Shown here: positions 1 to 13,014 of the stretch, one piece after another
How positions within the stretch are numbered: position 1 is the first letter of the stretch
Layout: each line of letters opens with the position of its first letter
Assembly: GCF_900109995.1 (NCBI RefSeq)
Contig: NZ_FOCB01000014.1
Location: 16,763 to 80,762 of the forward strand
Direction: 5' to 3'
Length of the DNA: 64,000 bases
From: Pseudomonas sp. ok272
GTDB lineage: Bacteria; Pseudomonadota; Gammaproteobacteria; Pseudomonadales; Pseudomonadaceae
The notes under the pieces: generated by a model
Database searches by the model: none
The model's input: the letters and a program-made list of their open reading frames with translations, nothing else
Told to the model about the DNA's origin: nothing
Position numbers and translations under genes: made by a program

Positions 1-309
1 GGTATTAGCGGCGTGTCTTCGTTGCTGGCGATTCAGCAGGTGTGTAACGGCGACTCTGGGGCTGCTTGCGAGAGGGTTAAGTTTACTGAGGGAGGACAGT
101 TCGTTGGGTCCACCGCCAGAGGTGCTTTCGCTGGAGCGGCAGCCAGCGCTGCCAGTGCTCCGATCTGTTTGGCGCTTGGCGTCACGGGTGTCGGAGGTGT
201 TGTCTGTGTCGCAGTCTTAGTAGGGGCTGGTGCATGGGTGGGTACGACAGTTGGCGGAGTGACTGGCGAATACATAGGGGAGAACGTTTACGAGGTGACA
301 CAGCCATGA
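1..309 (+). CDS. 3' end of a Gly/Ala-rich hydrophobic protein (possible toxin C-terminus)
   Basis: The frame is open from base 1, so this is the C-terminal ~102 residues of a gene starting outside the window; the GTG at 13 is only an internal candidate. Residues ~36-95 are a nearly unbroken run of Gly, Ala, Val and small hydrophobics with GxxxG-like spacing (AGAAASAASAP, GVTGVGGVVCVAV, GAWVGTTVGGVTGEYIGE), as in glycine-zipper, membrane-inserting segments. Three Cys lie before or within it. Its stop overlaps the start of the next gene (ATGA), implying translational coupling. I recognise no named family. Similar hydrophobic tails occur on secreted pore-forming effectors, but with the N-terminus missing (where a PAAR, RHS or pyocin domain would be) that is inference only. 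Confidence 0.6.
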   Translation, partial: GISGVSSLLAIQQVCNGDSGAACERVKFTEGGQFVGSTARGAFAGAAASAASAPICLALGVTGVGGVVCVAVLVGAGAWVGTTVGGVTGEYIGENVYEVTQP

Positions 310-695
310 CCAGTATCGACACGTGGTCCCCCTGGATTGCAATTATTGTTGCCGGTAGCCCCTTTGTGCTTGGTACTGCGGGCCTTGCGCTCAGTCTGTA
401 CCTTAGCCGCTGTCACCTGGACGCCATGAAGGAGGCCTTGAAGCACAGCCGTTACGTTCATCGTTGGGGCCCGAGCCTGGGGAAGCGAGGTGTGCTTTGG
501 TCGCTCCTGGAGATAGCAAAAATCGCCGGGATGATGGTGTGGCCGAAGGCGTCCATCCGTATTGGAGATGCGAGCCCAGTTGATCTTGAAAACTTCCCTC
601 CCTACCTGAAACGTCTGCTGATCATCAACGCAACGATGATTTTCACGTCGCTCGCGTGGATGACAGCGGTCGCCATCCTGCTGGAGTTTAGGTAG
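306..695 (+). CDS. Small two-helix membrane protein (candidate immunity protein)
   Basis: 129 residues from the ATG at 306, which overlaps the upstream stop as ATGA. An upstream in-frame ATG at 234 would run through the preceding gene and is rejected. Two predicted transmembrane helices: about residues 8-32 (WIAIIVAGSPFVLGTAGLA) and about 103-127 (LLIINATMIFTSLAWMTAV), separated by a ~70-residue basic, soluble loop. The pairing of a hydrophobic Gly-rich protein with a coupled small membrane protein is the usual layout of a membrane-targeting toxin and its inner-membrane immunity protein; this is inference from layout, not homology. Base composition looks less GC-rich than the downstream core genes, consistent with acquired DNA. 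Confidence 0.7.
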   Translation: MTSIDTWSPWIAIIVAGSPFVLGTAGLALSLYLSRCHLDAMKEALKHSRYVHRWGPSLGKRGVLWSLLEIAKIAGMMVWPKASIRIGDASPVDLENFPPYLKRLLIINATMIFTSLAWMTAVAILLEFR

Positions 696-752
696 CCCTA
701 GGCGGCAATTTATCGGACTGCAAAGGGACTTTCAGCAACACCACAAACGACT

Positions 753-840
753 GTGGGAACGAGCTTGCTCGCGAATGCGGCGTGTCAGGCAACAAAACTG
801 TCGACTGACACACCCTCTTCGCGAGCAAACCCGCTCCCAC
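753..840. repeat. REPIN (paired REP palindrome)
   Basis: Two inverted arms, GTGGGAACGAGCTTGCTCGC at 753 and its near complement ending CCGCTCCCAC at 840, flank a ~40-base spacer. It sits between the small membrane protein gene and the 3' end of gltD, so it may also shape the gltD transcript end. Confidence 0.85.
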
Positions 841-871
841 ATAGTGATCCCATTTCAGCTCAGGATCGGGG

Positions 872-2290
872 TCAGACCCCCAGGTAATCCAGGATCCCTT
901 CAGCGGCATTGCGGCCTTCGAAGATCGCCGTCACCACCAGGTCGGAACCGCGCACCATGTCGCCACCGGCGAAGATCTTCGGGTTGCTGGTCTGGTGCTT
1001 GAACGTGCCCTGCTCCGGGGCCACGACACGGCCCTGGCTGTCGGTCTGGATGTCGAACTGTTCGAACCACGGCGCCGGGCTTGGGCGGAAACCGAAGGCG
1101 ATGACCACGGCGTCGGCCGGGATGATTTCCTCGGAACCGGGGATCGGCTCGGGGCTGCGCCGGCCTCGGGCATCCGGCTCGCCGAGACGGGTCTCGACCA
1201 CCTTCACTCCTTCGACGCGATCTTCACCGACGATCGCAATCGGCTGGCGGTTGTAGAGGAACTTCACGCCCTCTTCCTTGGCGTTCTTCACCTCTTTGCG
1301 CGAGCCCGGCATGTTGGCCTCGTCACGCCGATAGGCGCAGGTCACCGACTTGGCGCCCTGGCGGATCGACGTACGGTTGCAGTCCATCGCGGTGTCGCCA
1401 CCGCCCAGGACCACGACCTTCTTGCCCTTCATGTCGATGAAGTCTTCCGGCGATTTTTCAAAGCCCAGGTTGCGGTTGACGTTGGCAATCAGGAAGTCCA
1501 GCGCGTCATACACGCCTGGCAGGTCCTCGCCGGCAAAGCCGCCCTTCATGTAGGTGTAGGTGCCCATGCCCATGAATACCGCATCGTACTCTTCGAGCAG
1601 TTGCTCGACGGTCACGTCCTTGCCCACTTCGGTGTTCAGGCGAAACTCGATGCCCATGCCGGTGAAGACTTCGCGGCGATGGCTCAGCACGGTCTTTTCC
1701 AGCTTGAACTCGGGGATGCCGAAGGTCAGCAGGCCGCCGATTTCCGGGTTCTTGTCGAACACCACCGGGGTCACGCCACCGCGCACCAGCACGTCGGCAC
1801 AACCCAGGCCCGCAGGCCCGGCGCCGATCACCGCGACACGCTTGCCGGTCGGTTTGACCTTGGACATGTCCGGGCGCCAGCCCATGGCGAACGCGGTGTC
1901 GGTGATGTACTTCTCCACCGAACCGATGGTCACCGCGCCAAAGCCGTCGTTGAGGGTGCAAGCGCCCTCGCACAGGCGGTCCTGGGGACACACCCGGCCG
2001 CAGACTTCCGGCAGGGTGTTGGTCTGGTGCGACAGCTCAGCGGCGGCGAGGATGTTGCCCTCGGCCACCAGCTTGAGCCAGTTGGGAATGAAGTTGTGCA
2101 CCGGGCACTTCCATTCGCAATACGGGTTGCCGCAGCCCAGGCAGCGGTGGGCCTGGTCGGCCGACTGCTGGGGTTTGAACGGTTCGTAGATCTCCACGAA
2201 CTCTTTCTTGCGTTGACGCAACAGTTTCTTCTTCGGATCTTTGCGCCCGACGTCGATGAACTGGAAGTCGTTATTCAGACGTTCAGCCAT
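872..2290 (-). CDS. gltD: Glutamate synthase [NADPH] small subunit
   Basis: 472 residues, normal for GltD beta subunits. It passes electrons from NADPH to the GltB subunit for making two glutamates from glutamine plus 2-oxoglutarate in the cytosol. Visible features: N-terminal cysteine clusters C50-C53-C58-C62 and C97-C101-C107-C111 for [4Fe-4S] binding; an FAD Rossmann motif (VIGAGPAG, ~154-161); and a second dinucleotide motif (GGGDTAMDC, ~296-304) for NADPH. The ATG at 2290 begins MAERLNNDFQFIDVGR. It lies 29 bases after the gltB stop on the same strand, so gltBD is one operon with the large subunit first. A REPIN lies just downstream. Confidence 0.97.
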   Translation of the reverse strand: MAERLNNDFQFIDVGRKDPKKKLLRQRKKEFVEIYEPFKPQQSADQAHRCLGCGNPYCEWKCPVHNFIPNWLKLVAEGNILAAAELSHQTNTLPEVCGRVCPQDRLCEGACTLNDGFGAVTIGSVEKYITDTAFAMGWRPDMSKVKPTGKRVAVIGAGPAGLGCADVLVRGGVTPVVFDKNPEIGGLLTFGIPEFKLEKTVLSHRREVFTGMGIEFRLNTEVGKDVTVEQLLEEYDAVFMGMGTYTYMKGGFAGEDLPGVYDALDFLIANVNRNLGFEKSPEDFIDMKGKKVVVLGGGDTAMDCNRTSIRQGAKSVTCAYRRDEANMPGSRKEVKNAKEEGVKFLYNRQPIAIVGEDRVEGVKVVETRLGEPDARGRRSPEPIPGSEEIIPADAVVIAFGFRPSPAPWFEQFDIQTDSQGRVVAPEQGTFKHQTSNPKIFAGGDMVRGSDLVVTAIFEGRNAAEGILDYLGV

Positions 2291-2319
2291 GGTAAAACCT
2301 CAAACTTTTCAGGCGCATA

Positions 2320-6765
<4,446 letters not shown>

Positions 6766-7112
6766 AGACACTTTCTCACCAGGCTGCCTCTTTTCGAGGC
6801 AAATTTCTTTTTAATTCAACCACTTACCATCCGCGCCGAACGTACGCCAGCTTTGCAGGGGCAAAAGGGAGGTCATTGTACACACCGACACAGAGGCCCA
6901 CAAATTTGACGACGATATGTCGCAAACTTATGTCGCATTTATGAAAGGTTTAAAGCGATCTACTGTGCTAGTCAAATTTTTTTAAAGATTGACTGCAACG
7001 ACTCAAGACTACTGTGACGCAGACACCACAAGGCACGCGGCCTGATGGCAGCATGCACTTGTCGATAATTTGAGGTGCGAAGGAGAGCGGCCTGGGTAAG
7101 GCCGCCGATTCT
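6766..7112. other. Intergenic region upstream of gltB (347 bases)
   Basis: This AT-richer stretch carries the gltB leader. On the minus strand it holds a candidate promoter (6875-6903) and a second TTGACT-like hexamer near 6973-6978. A small GC hairpin at 7087-7105 (GCGGCCT/AGGCCGC) follows the SPOR gene stop but lacks a T-run. No open frame here looks real. Confidence 0.6.
6875..6903 (-). promoter_or_regulatory. Candidate sigma-70 promoter of gltBD
   Basis: Read on the minus strand: TTGTGG (6903-6898), a 17-base spacer, then TACAAT (6880-6875), ~110 bases before the gltB ATG. Spacing is ideal and the -10 matches 5 of 6 positions; the -35 is moderate. Inference from sequence only. Confidence 0.45.
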
Positions 7113-8696
7113 TCAGCGAACGGTTGCCAGTTCCTGTTGGACGCTGGCGACAGAGCGAGGCCAAGGTTTACCAGCCTGAACCTTCGCTGGCAAGGCCTTG
7201 ATGGCGGCAACGGCGGCATCGCGGTTGGCGAAGTTACCGTAAGTGATCACGTACAGCGGCTTGCCGTTGAGCACTTTCTTGAAGTAGCGGTACTCGCCAC
7301 CCTGCTCCTTGACGAAGTTCTGCGCGGTCGCTTCCGAGCTGGTGCCCAGGATCTGTACCACGTAGTTGCCAGGCTTCTGGCCGGCATACCAGGCGCCACC
7401 GGTGCCCGTCGCGGCCTTGGCCACAGTGGCCGGCTTATCGACGGGCTTGACCACCGGTGCCGGTTTCGGCGCAGGGGCTGGCTTGGCGACCGGAGCGGGT
7501 GCTGGCTTGGCGGTCGCGACCTGGGTCGGCGCAGGTACCGGCTTGGCCGCTGGCGTTGGCGCAGGGCCTGCTGGAATGTCTGCTGGCGGCGCCGTCGTGG
7601 TGACCGTCGGCGGCACGGAGCTTGAGCCTTCGAGTGGCACACCGTCGTCGCCTTCGGTGATGCCACCGGCGGCTTCGGCCAGCGGACCGCGCATCACGGG
7701 TTGTCCGACCAGCGGCAATGGCATCGGCTGGGTATTACCCGCGAACTCGACTGCCGGCGCGCCACCATTGGTGGTCGGCGTACCCTGGCCAAGCGGCAAT
7801 TGCGCTTGTTCGTTAACCGGCGTACCGGTCGTCGGTGCCTTGCTGCGACCTGGAATCAACCAGGCCGCGGCCACCGCGACCACGACCACGGCGGATATCG
7901 CCAATACGTGTTTCTTCGGCATGTTGAACCCCATACTTGGACGCTTGACCGCGTTGCGGCTAGCTATCATGGCTTCGATCATCGCATCGCGGGCCACCTG
8001 GTTGATGTTGCCAGGCCAGCCATCGGAGCTTTCGTGAATCTCAGAGATCTGATTAGCGGAGAAAAGTTCGATTCCCTGGCCGGCACCTTCAAGACGCTGG
8101 CTCAGGTATTCGCGGGTTTCTTCCTCGGTATAAGGTTGCAACTCGATGACGTGGAAGCGCTCTTCCTCGGTGCTGAGCTGCTCAAGCCCGGCGATCAGCG
8201 ACGACTCGCCAAACAGGAACACATGTGGACGACCTTCCGGCGCGCCGGCAGCCAGCGCCAGCAGGGCTTCCAGGGCCGACTCGTCGAGTTGTTCGGCGTC
8301 ATCCACCAGCAAGTAGACTTCCTGGCCGGTGAGAGCCAGTTGCACCACCTGTTTGAGGATCGCGCCCACTTCCGCCTGGGCCACGTCCAGCCCCTGGGCG
8401 ACCTGGCGCAAGACACCTGCGGCATCGCCGGCACCGCGGGCGGAAACCACCACGCTCTGCACCGACTGTTTGTTGGTGCTGGCAACCAGCGCCTGGCGCA
8501 GCAAGGTCTTGCCGCTGCCCAGCGGACCAGTCACCACCAGCAGCAACTCGCTGTAGCGCGCCAGATGATGCAACTGCCCCAACACCGGCTTGCGCTGGGC
8601 CGGGAAGAACTTGAAGCCAGGCACCCGAGGAGCAAACGGGTCGTGATTCAACTGGTAATGGCCGAGGAACGCCTCGTCGGCATGCAAACTAGTCAT
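7113..8696 (-). CDS. AAA ATPase with C-terminal SPOR domain (DamX-like)
   Basis: 527 residues. The N-terminal ~265 residues form an ExeA/GspA-type AAA domain: Walker A GPLGSGKT at 57-64, Walker B VYLLVDDAEQLD near 145. One transmembrane helix follows at ~268-287 (VLAISAVVVVAVAAAWLIP), then a long Pro/Ala-rich linker with PAPAPVAKPAPAPK-type repeats, and a SPOR domain at ~445-520 (NYVVQILGTSSEATAQNFV). SPOR domains bind denuded septal peptidoglycan, so an inner-membrane protein with a cytosolic ATPase and periplasmic SPOR is expected. It follows aroB by 10 bases, as DamX follows aroB in enterobacteria. The Pseudomonas form differs from E. coli DamX in having the ATPase head. Precise role unproven. 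Confidence 0.85.
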   Translation of the reverse strand: MTSLHADEAFLGHYQLNHDPFAPRVPGFKFFPAQRKPVLGQLHHLARYSELLLVVTGPLGSGKTLLRQALVASTNKQSVQSVVVSARGAGDAAGVLRQVAQGLDVAQAEVGAILKQVVQLALTGQEVYLLVDDAEQLDESALEALLALAAGAPEGRPHVFLFGESSLIAGLEQLSTEEERFHVIELQPYTEEETREYLSQRLEGAGQGIELFSANQISEIHESSDGWPGNINQVARDAMIEAMIASRNAVKRPSMGFNMPKKHVLAISAVVVVAVAAAWLIPGRSKAPTTGTPVNEQAQLPLGQGTPTTNGGAPAVEFAGNTQPMPLPLVGQPVMRGPLAEAAGGITEGDDGVPLEGSSSVPPTVTTTAPPADIPAGPAPTPAAKPVPAPTQVATAKPAPAPVAKPAPAPKPAPVVKPVDKPATVAKAATGTGGAWYAGQKPGNYVVQILGTSSEATAQNFVKEQGGEYRYFKKVLNGKPLYVITYGNFANRDAAVAAIKALPAKVQAGKPWPRSVASVQQELATVR

Positions 8697-8706
8697 CGGG
8701 ATCTTA

Positions 8707-9807
8707 TTAACCTTTAAGCTGAGCCAGGAGGCGGTAATCCGCCCCCAGCGTGGCCTGTAGAACCTCTTTCGGATAATCGTCGGTGATGACGGCTTCGCCC
8801 ATTCGGCGCAACAACACCAGCCTCATCCGCCCGTCGATTACTTTCTTGTCAATTGCCATGTGTTCGAGAAAATCGGCCTCGGTCATCACTTCAGGCGGGA
8901 CGACCGGCAACCCGGCACGCTGGAACAAGCGGATGCCGCGGTCACGTTCCTGGGGGGTGATCCAACCCAGGCGCGACGACATCTCCATGGCCATTACAGT
9001 GCCAGCAGCCACGGCTTCACCGTGTAGCCAAACACCATAGCCCATATGGGTTTCGATGGCGTGGCCGAAGGTATGGCCCAGGTTGAGCGTGGCGCGCACC
9101 CCCGTCTCGCGCTCGTCGGCACCGACCACCGCCGCCTTGGCCGCGCAAGAGCGCTGGATGGCATAGGTCAGGGCGTCCTGGTCCAGGGCGCGCAAGCGGT
9201 CGACGTTTGCTTCGAGCCAGGTCAGGAACGGCTCGTCGCAGATCAGCCCGTACTTGATGACTTCCGCCAGGCCCGCCGACAGTTCACGGGCGGGCAAGGT
9301 ATTGAGGGTCGCGGTATCGATCAGCACCACGTTCGGCTGATAGAACGCGCCGACCATGTTTTTGCCCAGCGGATGGTTGATGCCGGTCTTGCCACCCACC
9401 GAGGAGTCGACCTGCGACAGCAGGGTGGTCGGCACCTGGATAAAGTCGACGCCACGCTGGTAACAGGCGGCCGCAAAGCCTGCCATGTCGCCAATCACCC
9501 CGCCCCCCAGGGCGATGACGGTCGTGCGGCGGTCGTGGCGTGCAGTGAGCAGGCCATCGAAAATGGTTTGCAGGGTTTCCCAGGTCTTGAAGGCCTCACC
9601 ATCGGGCAACACCACCGAGATCACCGAGAACGGCGCAAGGCTGCGGGTCAGACGTTCCAGGTACAGCGGCGCAACGGTCTCGTTGGTGATGATTGCCACT
9701 TGCCGCCCGCCGATATGCGGCGCCAGCAGCCCAGGCTGGTCCAGCAACCCTTCGCCAATGTGGATCGGGTAGCTACGCTCGCCTAAATCGACCTTAAGTG
9801 TCTGCAT
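8707..9807 (-). CDS. aroB: 3-dehydroquinate synthase
   Basis: 366 residues from the ATG at 9807 (MQTLKVDLGERSYPIHIG); the open frame extends upstream to 9906 but that stretch is not family sequence. It converts DAHP to 3-dehydroquinate, step two of the shikimate pathway, using NAD and a divalent metal. Seen: the GGGVIGDMAGFAAACYQRG nucleotide-binding segment, the substrate segment QVPTTLLSQVDSSVGGKTG, and metal-ligand histidines in NLGHTFGHAIE and WLHGEAVAAG. It lies between aroK (152-base gap, which may hold its own signals) and the SPOR ATPase gene. Confidence 0.97.
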   Translation of the reverse strand: MQTLKVDLGERSYPIHIGEGLLDQPGLLAPHIGGRQVAIITNETVAPLYLERLTRSLAPFSVISVVLPDGEAFKTWETLQTIFDGLLTARHDRRTTVIALGGGVIGDMAGFAAACYQRGVDFIQVPTTLLSQVDSSVGGKTGINHPLGKNMVGAFYQPNVVLIDTATLNTLPARELSAGLAEVIKYGLICDEPFLTWLEANVDRLRALDQDALTYAIQRSCAAKAAVVGADERETGVRATLNLGHTFGHAIETHMGYGVWLHGEAVAAGTVMAMEMSSRLGWITPQERDRGIRLFQRAGLPVVPPEVMTEADFLEHMAIDKKVIDGRMRLVLLRRMGEAVITDDYPKEVLQATLGADYRLLAQLKG

Positions 9808-9959
9808 GTGTCCCCACAGTGAAGTTGGAATCCGGCGTCCTGCCTTGGGATTTTTTTTGACGGGCAACGTCTGCGCGGGTGACCCCACCCGGCGACTCTG
9901 CGCCACACCGTGGATCGGTCATGGCGCGACGCCGAGGATAGCGCATTTCGCGGTGCGGA

Positions 9960-10478
9960 TTAACGGGGAGGTAGCTGCTGCAAGCGTTCCAGGATATCCA
10001 GCACCACCATTCGTGGTGGCCGTTCATCGGTTTCCACCACCAGGTCGGCGATCTCCCGGTACAGCGGATCGCGCAGCGCCAGCAAGTCGCGCAGGGTCTT
10101 GGCCGGATCGGCCGTGCGCAACAACGGGCGATTACGATCACGCGCGGTGCGTCCGACCTGCTGCTCCACCGAAGCATGCAGGTAGATCACCCGTCCGCCG
10201 GCATGCAGCGCCCGACGATTGGCCTCGCGCATCACCGCGCCGCCGCCCGTGGCCAGGACCACGCCATCGAGCGCGCACAGCTCGGCAATCATCGCCTGCT
10301 CGCGATCGCGAAAGCCCGGCTCGCCTTCCTTATCGAAGATCCACGGGATATTGGCGCCCGTGCGCAGTTCGATTTCCTTATCGGAATCCTTGAACGGCAG
10401 ACGCAGCTCTTTGGCCAGCAAGCGACCAATGGTGCTTTTGCCTGCACCCATCGGCCCAACAAGAATCAAATTTCGCAC
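9960..10478 (-). CDS. aroK: Shikimate kinase I
   Basis: 172 residues from a GTG start at 10478 (MRNLILVGPMGAGKST). It phosphorylates shikimate at the 3-hydroxyl using ATP. The P-loop GPMGAGKST is at 8-16, the Walker B-like shikimate-binding DSD (KDSDKEIE) near 32, the GFRDRE arginine near 57, GGGAV near 79-83, and the LID segment RDRNRPLL near 117. Only 4 bases separate it from the pilQ stop, so it is read from the pil transcript; aroB follows. The weak GTG start may keep translation low. Confidence 0.96.
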   Translation of the reverse strand: MRNLILVGPMGAGKSTIGRLLAKELRLPFKDSDKEIELRTGANIPWIFDKEGEPGFRDREQAMIAELCALDGVVLATGGGAVMREANRRALHAGGRVIYLHASVEQQVGRTARDRNRPLLRTADPAKTLRDLLALRDPLYREIADLVVETDERPPRMVVLDILERLQQLPPR

Positions 10479-10482
10479 AGAA

Positions 10483-11880
10483 TCAATGACTCACAGCAAT
10501 CGCCTGGTTATCCATGATACGTGGAGTGAGAAATACCAACAGCTCGGATTTTCTCTCCGACACCACGTCACGCCGGAAAAGGCGGCCAAGATACGGCACA
10601 TCACCGAGAAATGGCACCTTATCTATAACCTTGCTTTGAGTATTTGAGAAAACCCCACCAATAACGATGGTTTCACCATCGACCACCAATACCTTGGCGT
10701 TGACCTCGTTCTTCTTGATCGGCGGCACATCTTGCACTTTGTTCAAGTAGTCAGGCTCGTCCTTGGTCACCTTGACCTCCATCAGAATGCGGTTGTCCGG
10801 GGTGATCTGCGGTGTCACCTCCAGCGACAGCGACGCCTCCTTGAACGACACCGATGTGGCGCCATGGGCACCGGACTGCTGATAAGGCACCTCCGTGCCC
10901 TTGAGAATCTTCGCCGTCTCCTTGTCGGCGGTCACCACTTTGGGCTGCGAGACAATTTCCCCGTTGCCGGTCTTCTCCATGGCCATCAGTTCCAGGTCGA
11001 GTAGCACGTTGTCGGCAATGAACGCGATGCCGAGCCCCGACGTATTGCCCATCGCGCCCATGTCAACGAACGGCGAATTGGCGCTGGTACTCCCCGGCGT
11101 ACCGATCGTCGACGAACCACTGGCCCCGCTGCTGACCCCCGAGGTGTTCCAGTGGCCCCGATTGCTGATAGAGCCACCCCAGCGCACCCCCAGGCTCTTG
11201 TCGTAGTCGACGTTGGCTTCGACGATGCGCGCCTCGATCATCACCTGGCGCACCGGCAGGTCCAACTGCGCAACGATCTGCCGCAGTTCGTCCAGGCGCT
11301 CCTGATTCTGGTAGGCGATGATGCTGTTGGTCCGTTCATCCACCGTGATCGAGCCCCGCTCGTCGAGGACGCCCTCGGCGCGGGTGACCGACTGGAACAG
11401 CTTGGCGATATCCGTCGCCTTGGCATGGTTGACCTGCACCCACTCGCGCCGCAAGGGCGCCAGCTCGGCGCGCTGTTGTTGCAGCACCAGTTCCTGGCGC
11501 TCGCGGGCAGCGATTTCGTCGGCGGGGGCGACCAACAGGACATTGCCAATCTGGCGCTTGTCCAGGCCCCGGGTCTTGAGCACCAGGTCCAGCGCCTGGG
11601 TCCAGGGCACGTTGCTCAAACGCAAGGTGATGTGGCCCTGCACCGAGTCACTGGCCACCAGGTTCAATTGAGCGACCTCGGCAAGCAGTTGCAGCACCGA
11701 GCGGATGTCGATGTCTTGAAAGTTCAGCGAGAGCTTCTCGCCGCCATCCGCGCCCGGCAGGCCCACAGACTCCGCGGGTGGCAAAAGGTCATGTTGAGCA
11801 TCGGGGCTCGCGCCTTCTACCTCCGGCGACAGGAGCGCTATCCACAGCGACAGGCCAAGGGCCGGGAAAATCCTTTTCAT
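10483..11880 (-). CDS. pilQ: Type IV pilus secretin PilQ, short form
   Basis: 465 residues: signal peptide (MKRIFPALGLSLWIALLSP, cleavage near 23), an STN/N0 domain at ~50-105, a secretin N1 domain at ~145-215, and the secretin barrel at ~245-460 ending in VPFLGDVPYLGRLFRRD and ELLVFLTPRI. It forms the outer-membrane channel for the pilus. P. aeruginosa PilQ is over 700 residues, with peptidoglycan-binding AMIN domains before STN; none are present here, because the mature protein goes almost straight into STN. Last pil gene of pilMNOPQ, 13 bases after pilP. The barrel and the conserved operon support a working secretin, but its septal or polar anchoring must differ. Confidence 0.93.
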   Translation of the reverse strand: MKRIFPALGLSLWIALLSPEVEGASPDAQHDLLPPAESVGLPGADGGEKLSLNFQDIDIRSVLQLLAEVAQLNLVASDSVQGHITLRLSNVPWTQALDLVLKTRGLDKRQIGNVLLVAPADEIAARERQELVLQQQRAELAPLRREWVQVNHAKATDIAKLFQSVTRAEGVLDERGSITVDERTNSIIAYQNQERLDELRQIVAQLDLPVRQVMIEARIVEANVDYDKSLGVRWGGSISNRGHWNTSGVSSGASGSSTIGTPGSTSANSPFVDMGAMGNTSGLGIAFIADNVLLDLELMAMEKTGNGEIVSQPKVVTADKETAKILKGTEVPYQQSGAHGATSVSFKEASLSLEVTPQITPDNRILMEVKVTKDEPDYLNKVQDVPPIKKNEVNAKVLVVDGETIVIGGVFSNTQSKVIDKVPFLGDVPYLGRLFRRDVVSERKSELLVFLTPRIMDNQAIAVSH

Positions 11881-11893
11881 GATCCGGGTTCCA

Positions 11894-12394
11894 CTACGAT
11901 TGAGTTTTCAAGGAGAAGGTCCGCGGGCGTTCCAACCACCCTCCCCGGCCATCGGCCACGACTTCCACCACCTCGACATGGAAGGCAGCGATCACCCTGA
12001 CCTGGCCATCGCTGCGTCCAATGTAGTCACCGACCTGCAGCCGGTGCACACCACCTGCGCCTTTGAGCAGCACAAAGCGGTCCGCCCCATTGACGAGGGT
12101 GCCCACCATGTCGAACTGATCGATGCCAAAACCTTCCAGGTAGTGCTGGCGCCGCTGCGGGCCGGGCTTGCGCGCCACAGGACCGACCCGGGGCAAAAAC
12201 GGGCTGCGCAGCATCGTAGCGTCGTGGACAAACGCCGTCGGTGCACGAAATACCGGCAGTGGCTCGATCTGCCCGGGCGCTCGCCCGCGCTGCTCATTCA
12301 TGTAGGCATCCAGGTCGCGGAAATCGTGCTCATCCCCACACCCCGCCATGCCACCAAGCACCATGGCCACCCCCAGCCAGCGAGCAGCGCTCAT
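11894..12394 (-). CDS. pilP: Type IV pilus assembly lipoprotein PilP
   Basis: 166 residues. A lipoprotein signal with lipobox GMAGC places the acylated Cys near residue 19, so the mature protein is anchored in the inner membrane. The flexible stretch after it (DLDAYMNEQRGRAPGQIEPLP) is the PilN/PilO-binding segment in the family, and the C-terminal beta domain (GVHRLQVGDYIGRSDGQVRV) contacts PilQ. It connects the PilMNO complex to the secretin. It overlaps pilO by 4 bases (ATGA). Confidence 0.92.
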   Translation of the reverse strand: MSAARWLGVAMVLGGMAGCGDEHDFRDLDAYMNEQRGRAPGQIEPLPVFRAPTAFVHDATMLRSPFLPRVGPVARKPGPQRRQHYLEGFGIDQFDMVGTLVNGADRFVLLKGAGGVHRLQVGDYIGRSDGQVRVIAAFHVEVVEVVADGRGGWLERPRTFSLKTQS

Positions 12395-13014
12395 GACGGG
12401 CCGCCTTGGTCGTTGTAGCGATAGGTCCTGGACTGGATACTCAGGCGCAGCGTCGTCCCGTCACCCGGGTTTTGCGGCGCCAGGCTGAAGTCATGCAGGG
12501 TGACAAGGCGCGGTAACCGCGCGAGGCCGCCGACGAAGGTCGCCAGCGCCTGGTAGGTCCCGGTGACGGTGATCTGGATCGGCAATTCGAGATAGAACAC
12601 ACGGGAGACTTCCGGCAGCAGCTTGATCTCTTCAAAGGCCAAGCCGCTCTCCAGCCCAAGACGACTGATGTCGTCCACCCATCCCGGCACTTGGGAACCG
12701 CCGGGGAGTTGCTGCAACCCTTGGGCAAGGGTCGCTTGCAGGGCCGCCACCTGCTCGGCGTGACGCTCCAGGCCCGCCGACGACGACGCCTTGCGCGCAA
12801 ACTGTTGCTTGAGGGCCGACTCGTCGCCACGAACACGCTCAAGCTGACGGTCGAGGTCCTTGAGATAACCGTGGTAACCCAGCGCCAGCAGCCCGGCCAT
12901 CCACAGCACACCCGCCAGGATCTTGAGCGACGCGGGCCAGGCGCCCAGGGCACGCAACTCAAACCCAGCGAGTTCGACCGCCGCCAAGCGCTCGAATCGT
13001 TGACGCGCAGTCAT
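12391..13014 (-). CDS. pilO: Type IV pilus alignment protein PilO
   Basis: 207 residues, a bitopic inner-membrane protein. The cytosolic N-terminus is ~27 residues; the transmembrane helix (ILAGVLWMAGLLALGYHGYL) is at ~32-51; a coiled-coil stretch follows (QLERVRGDESALKQQFARK, ~57-100), then a ferredoxin-like periplasmic domain. It pairs with PilN and holds PilP below the PilQ channel. It overlaps pilN upstream and pilP downstream by 4 bases each, so the group is translationally coupled. Confidence 0.92.
   Translation of the reverse strand: MTARQRFERLAAVELAGFELRALGAWPASLKILAGVLWMAGLLALGYHGYLKDLDRQLERVRGDESALKQQFARKASSSAGLERHAEQVAALQATLAQGLQQLPGGSQVPGWVDDISRLGLESGLAFEEIKLLPEVSRVFYLELPIQITVTGTYQALATFVGGLARLPRLVTLHDFSLAPQNPGDGTTLRLSIQSRTYRYNDQGGPS

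Noticed and set aside
7087..7105. Hairpin as terminator of the SPOR ATPase gene
   Set aside because: Short stem and no T-run on the minus strand.
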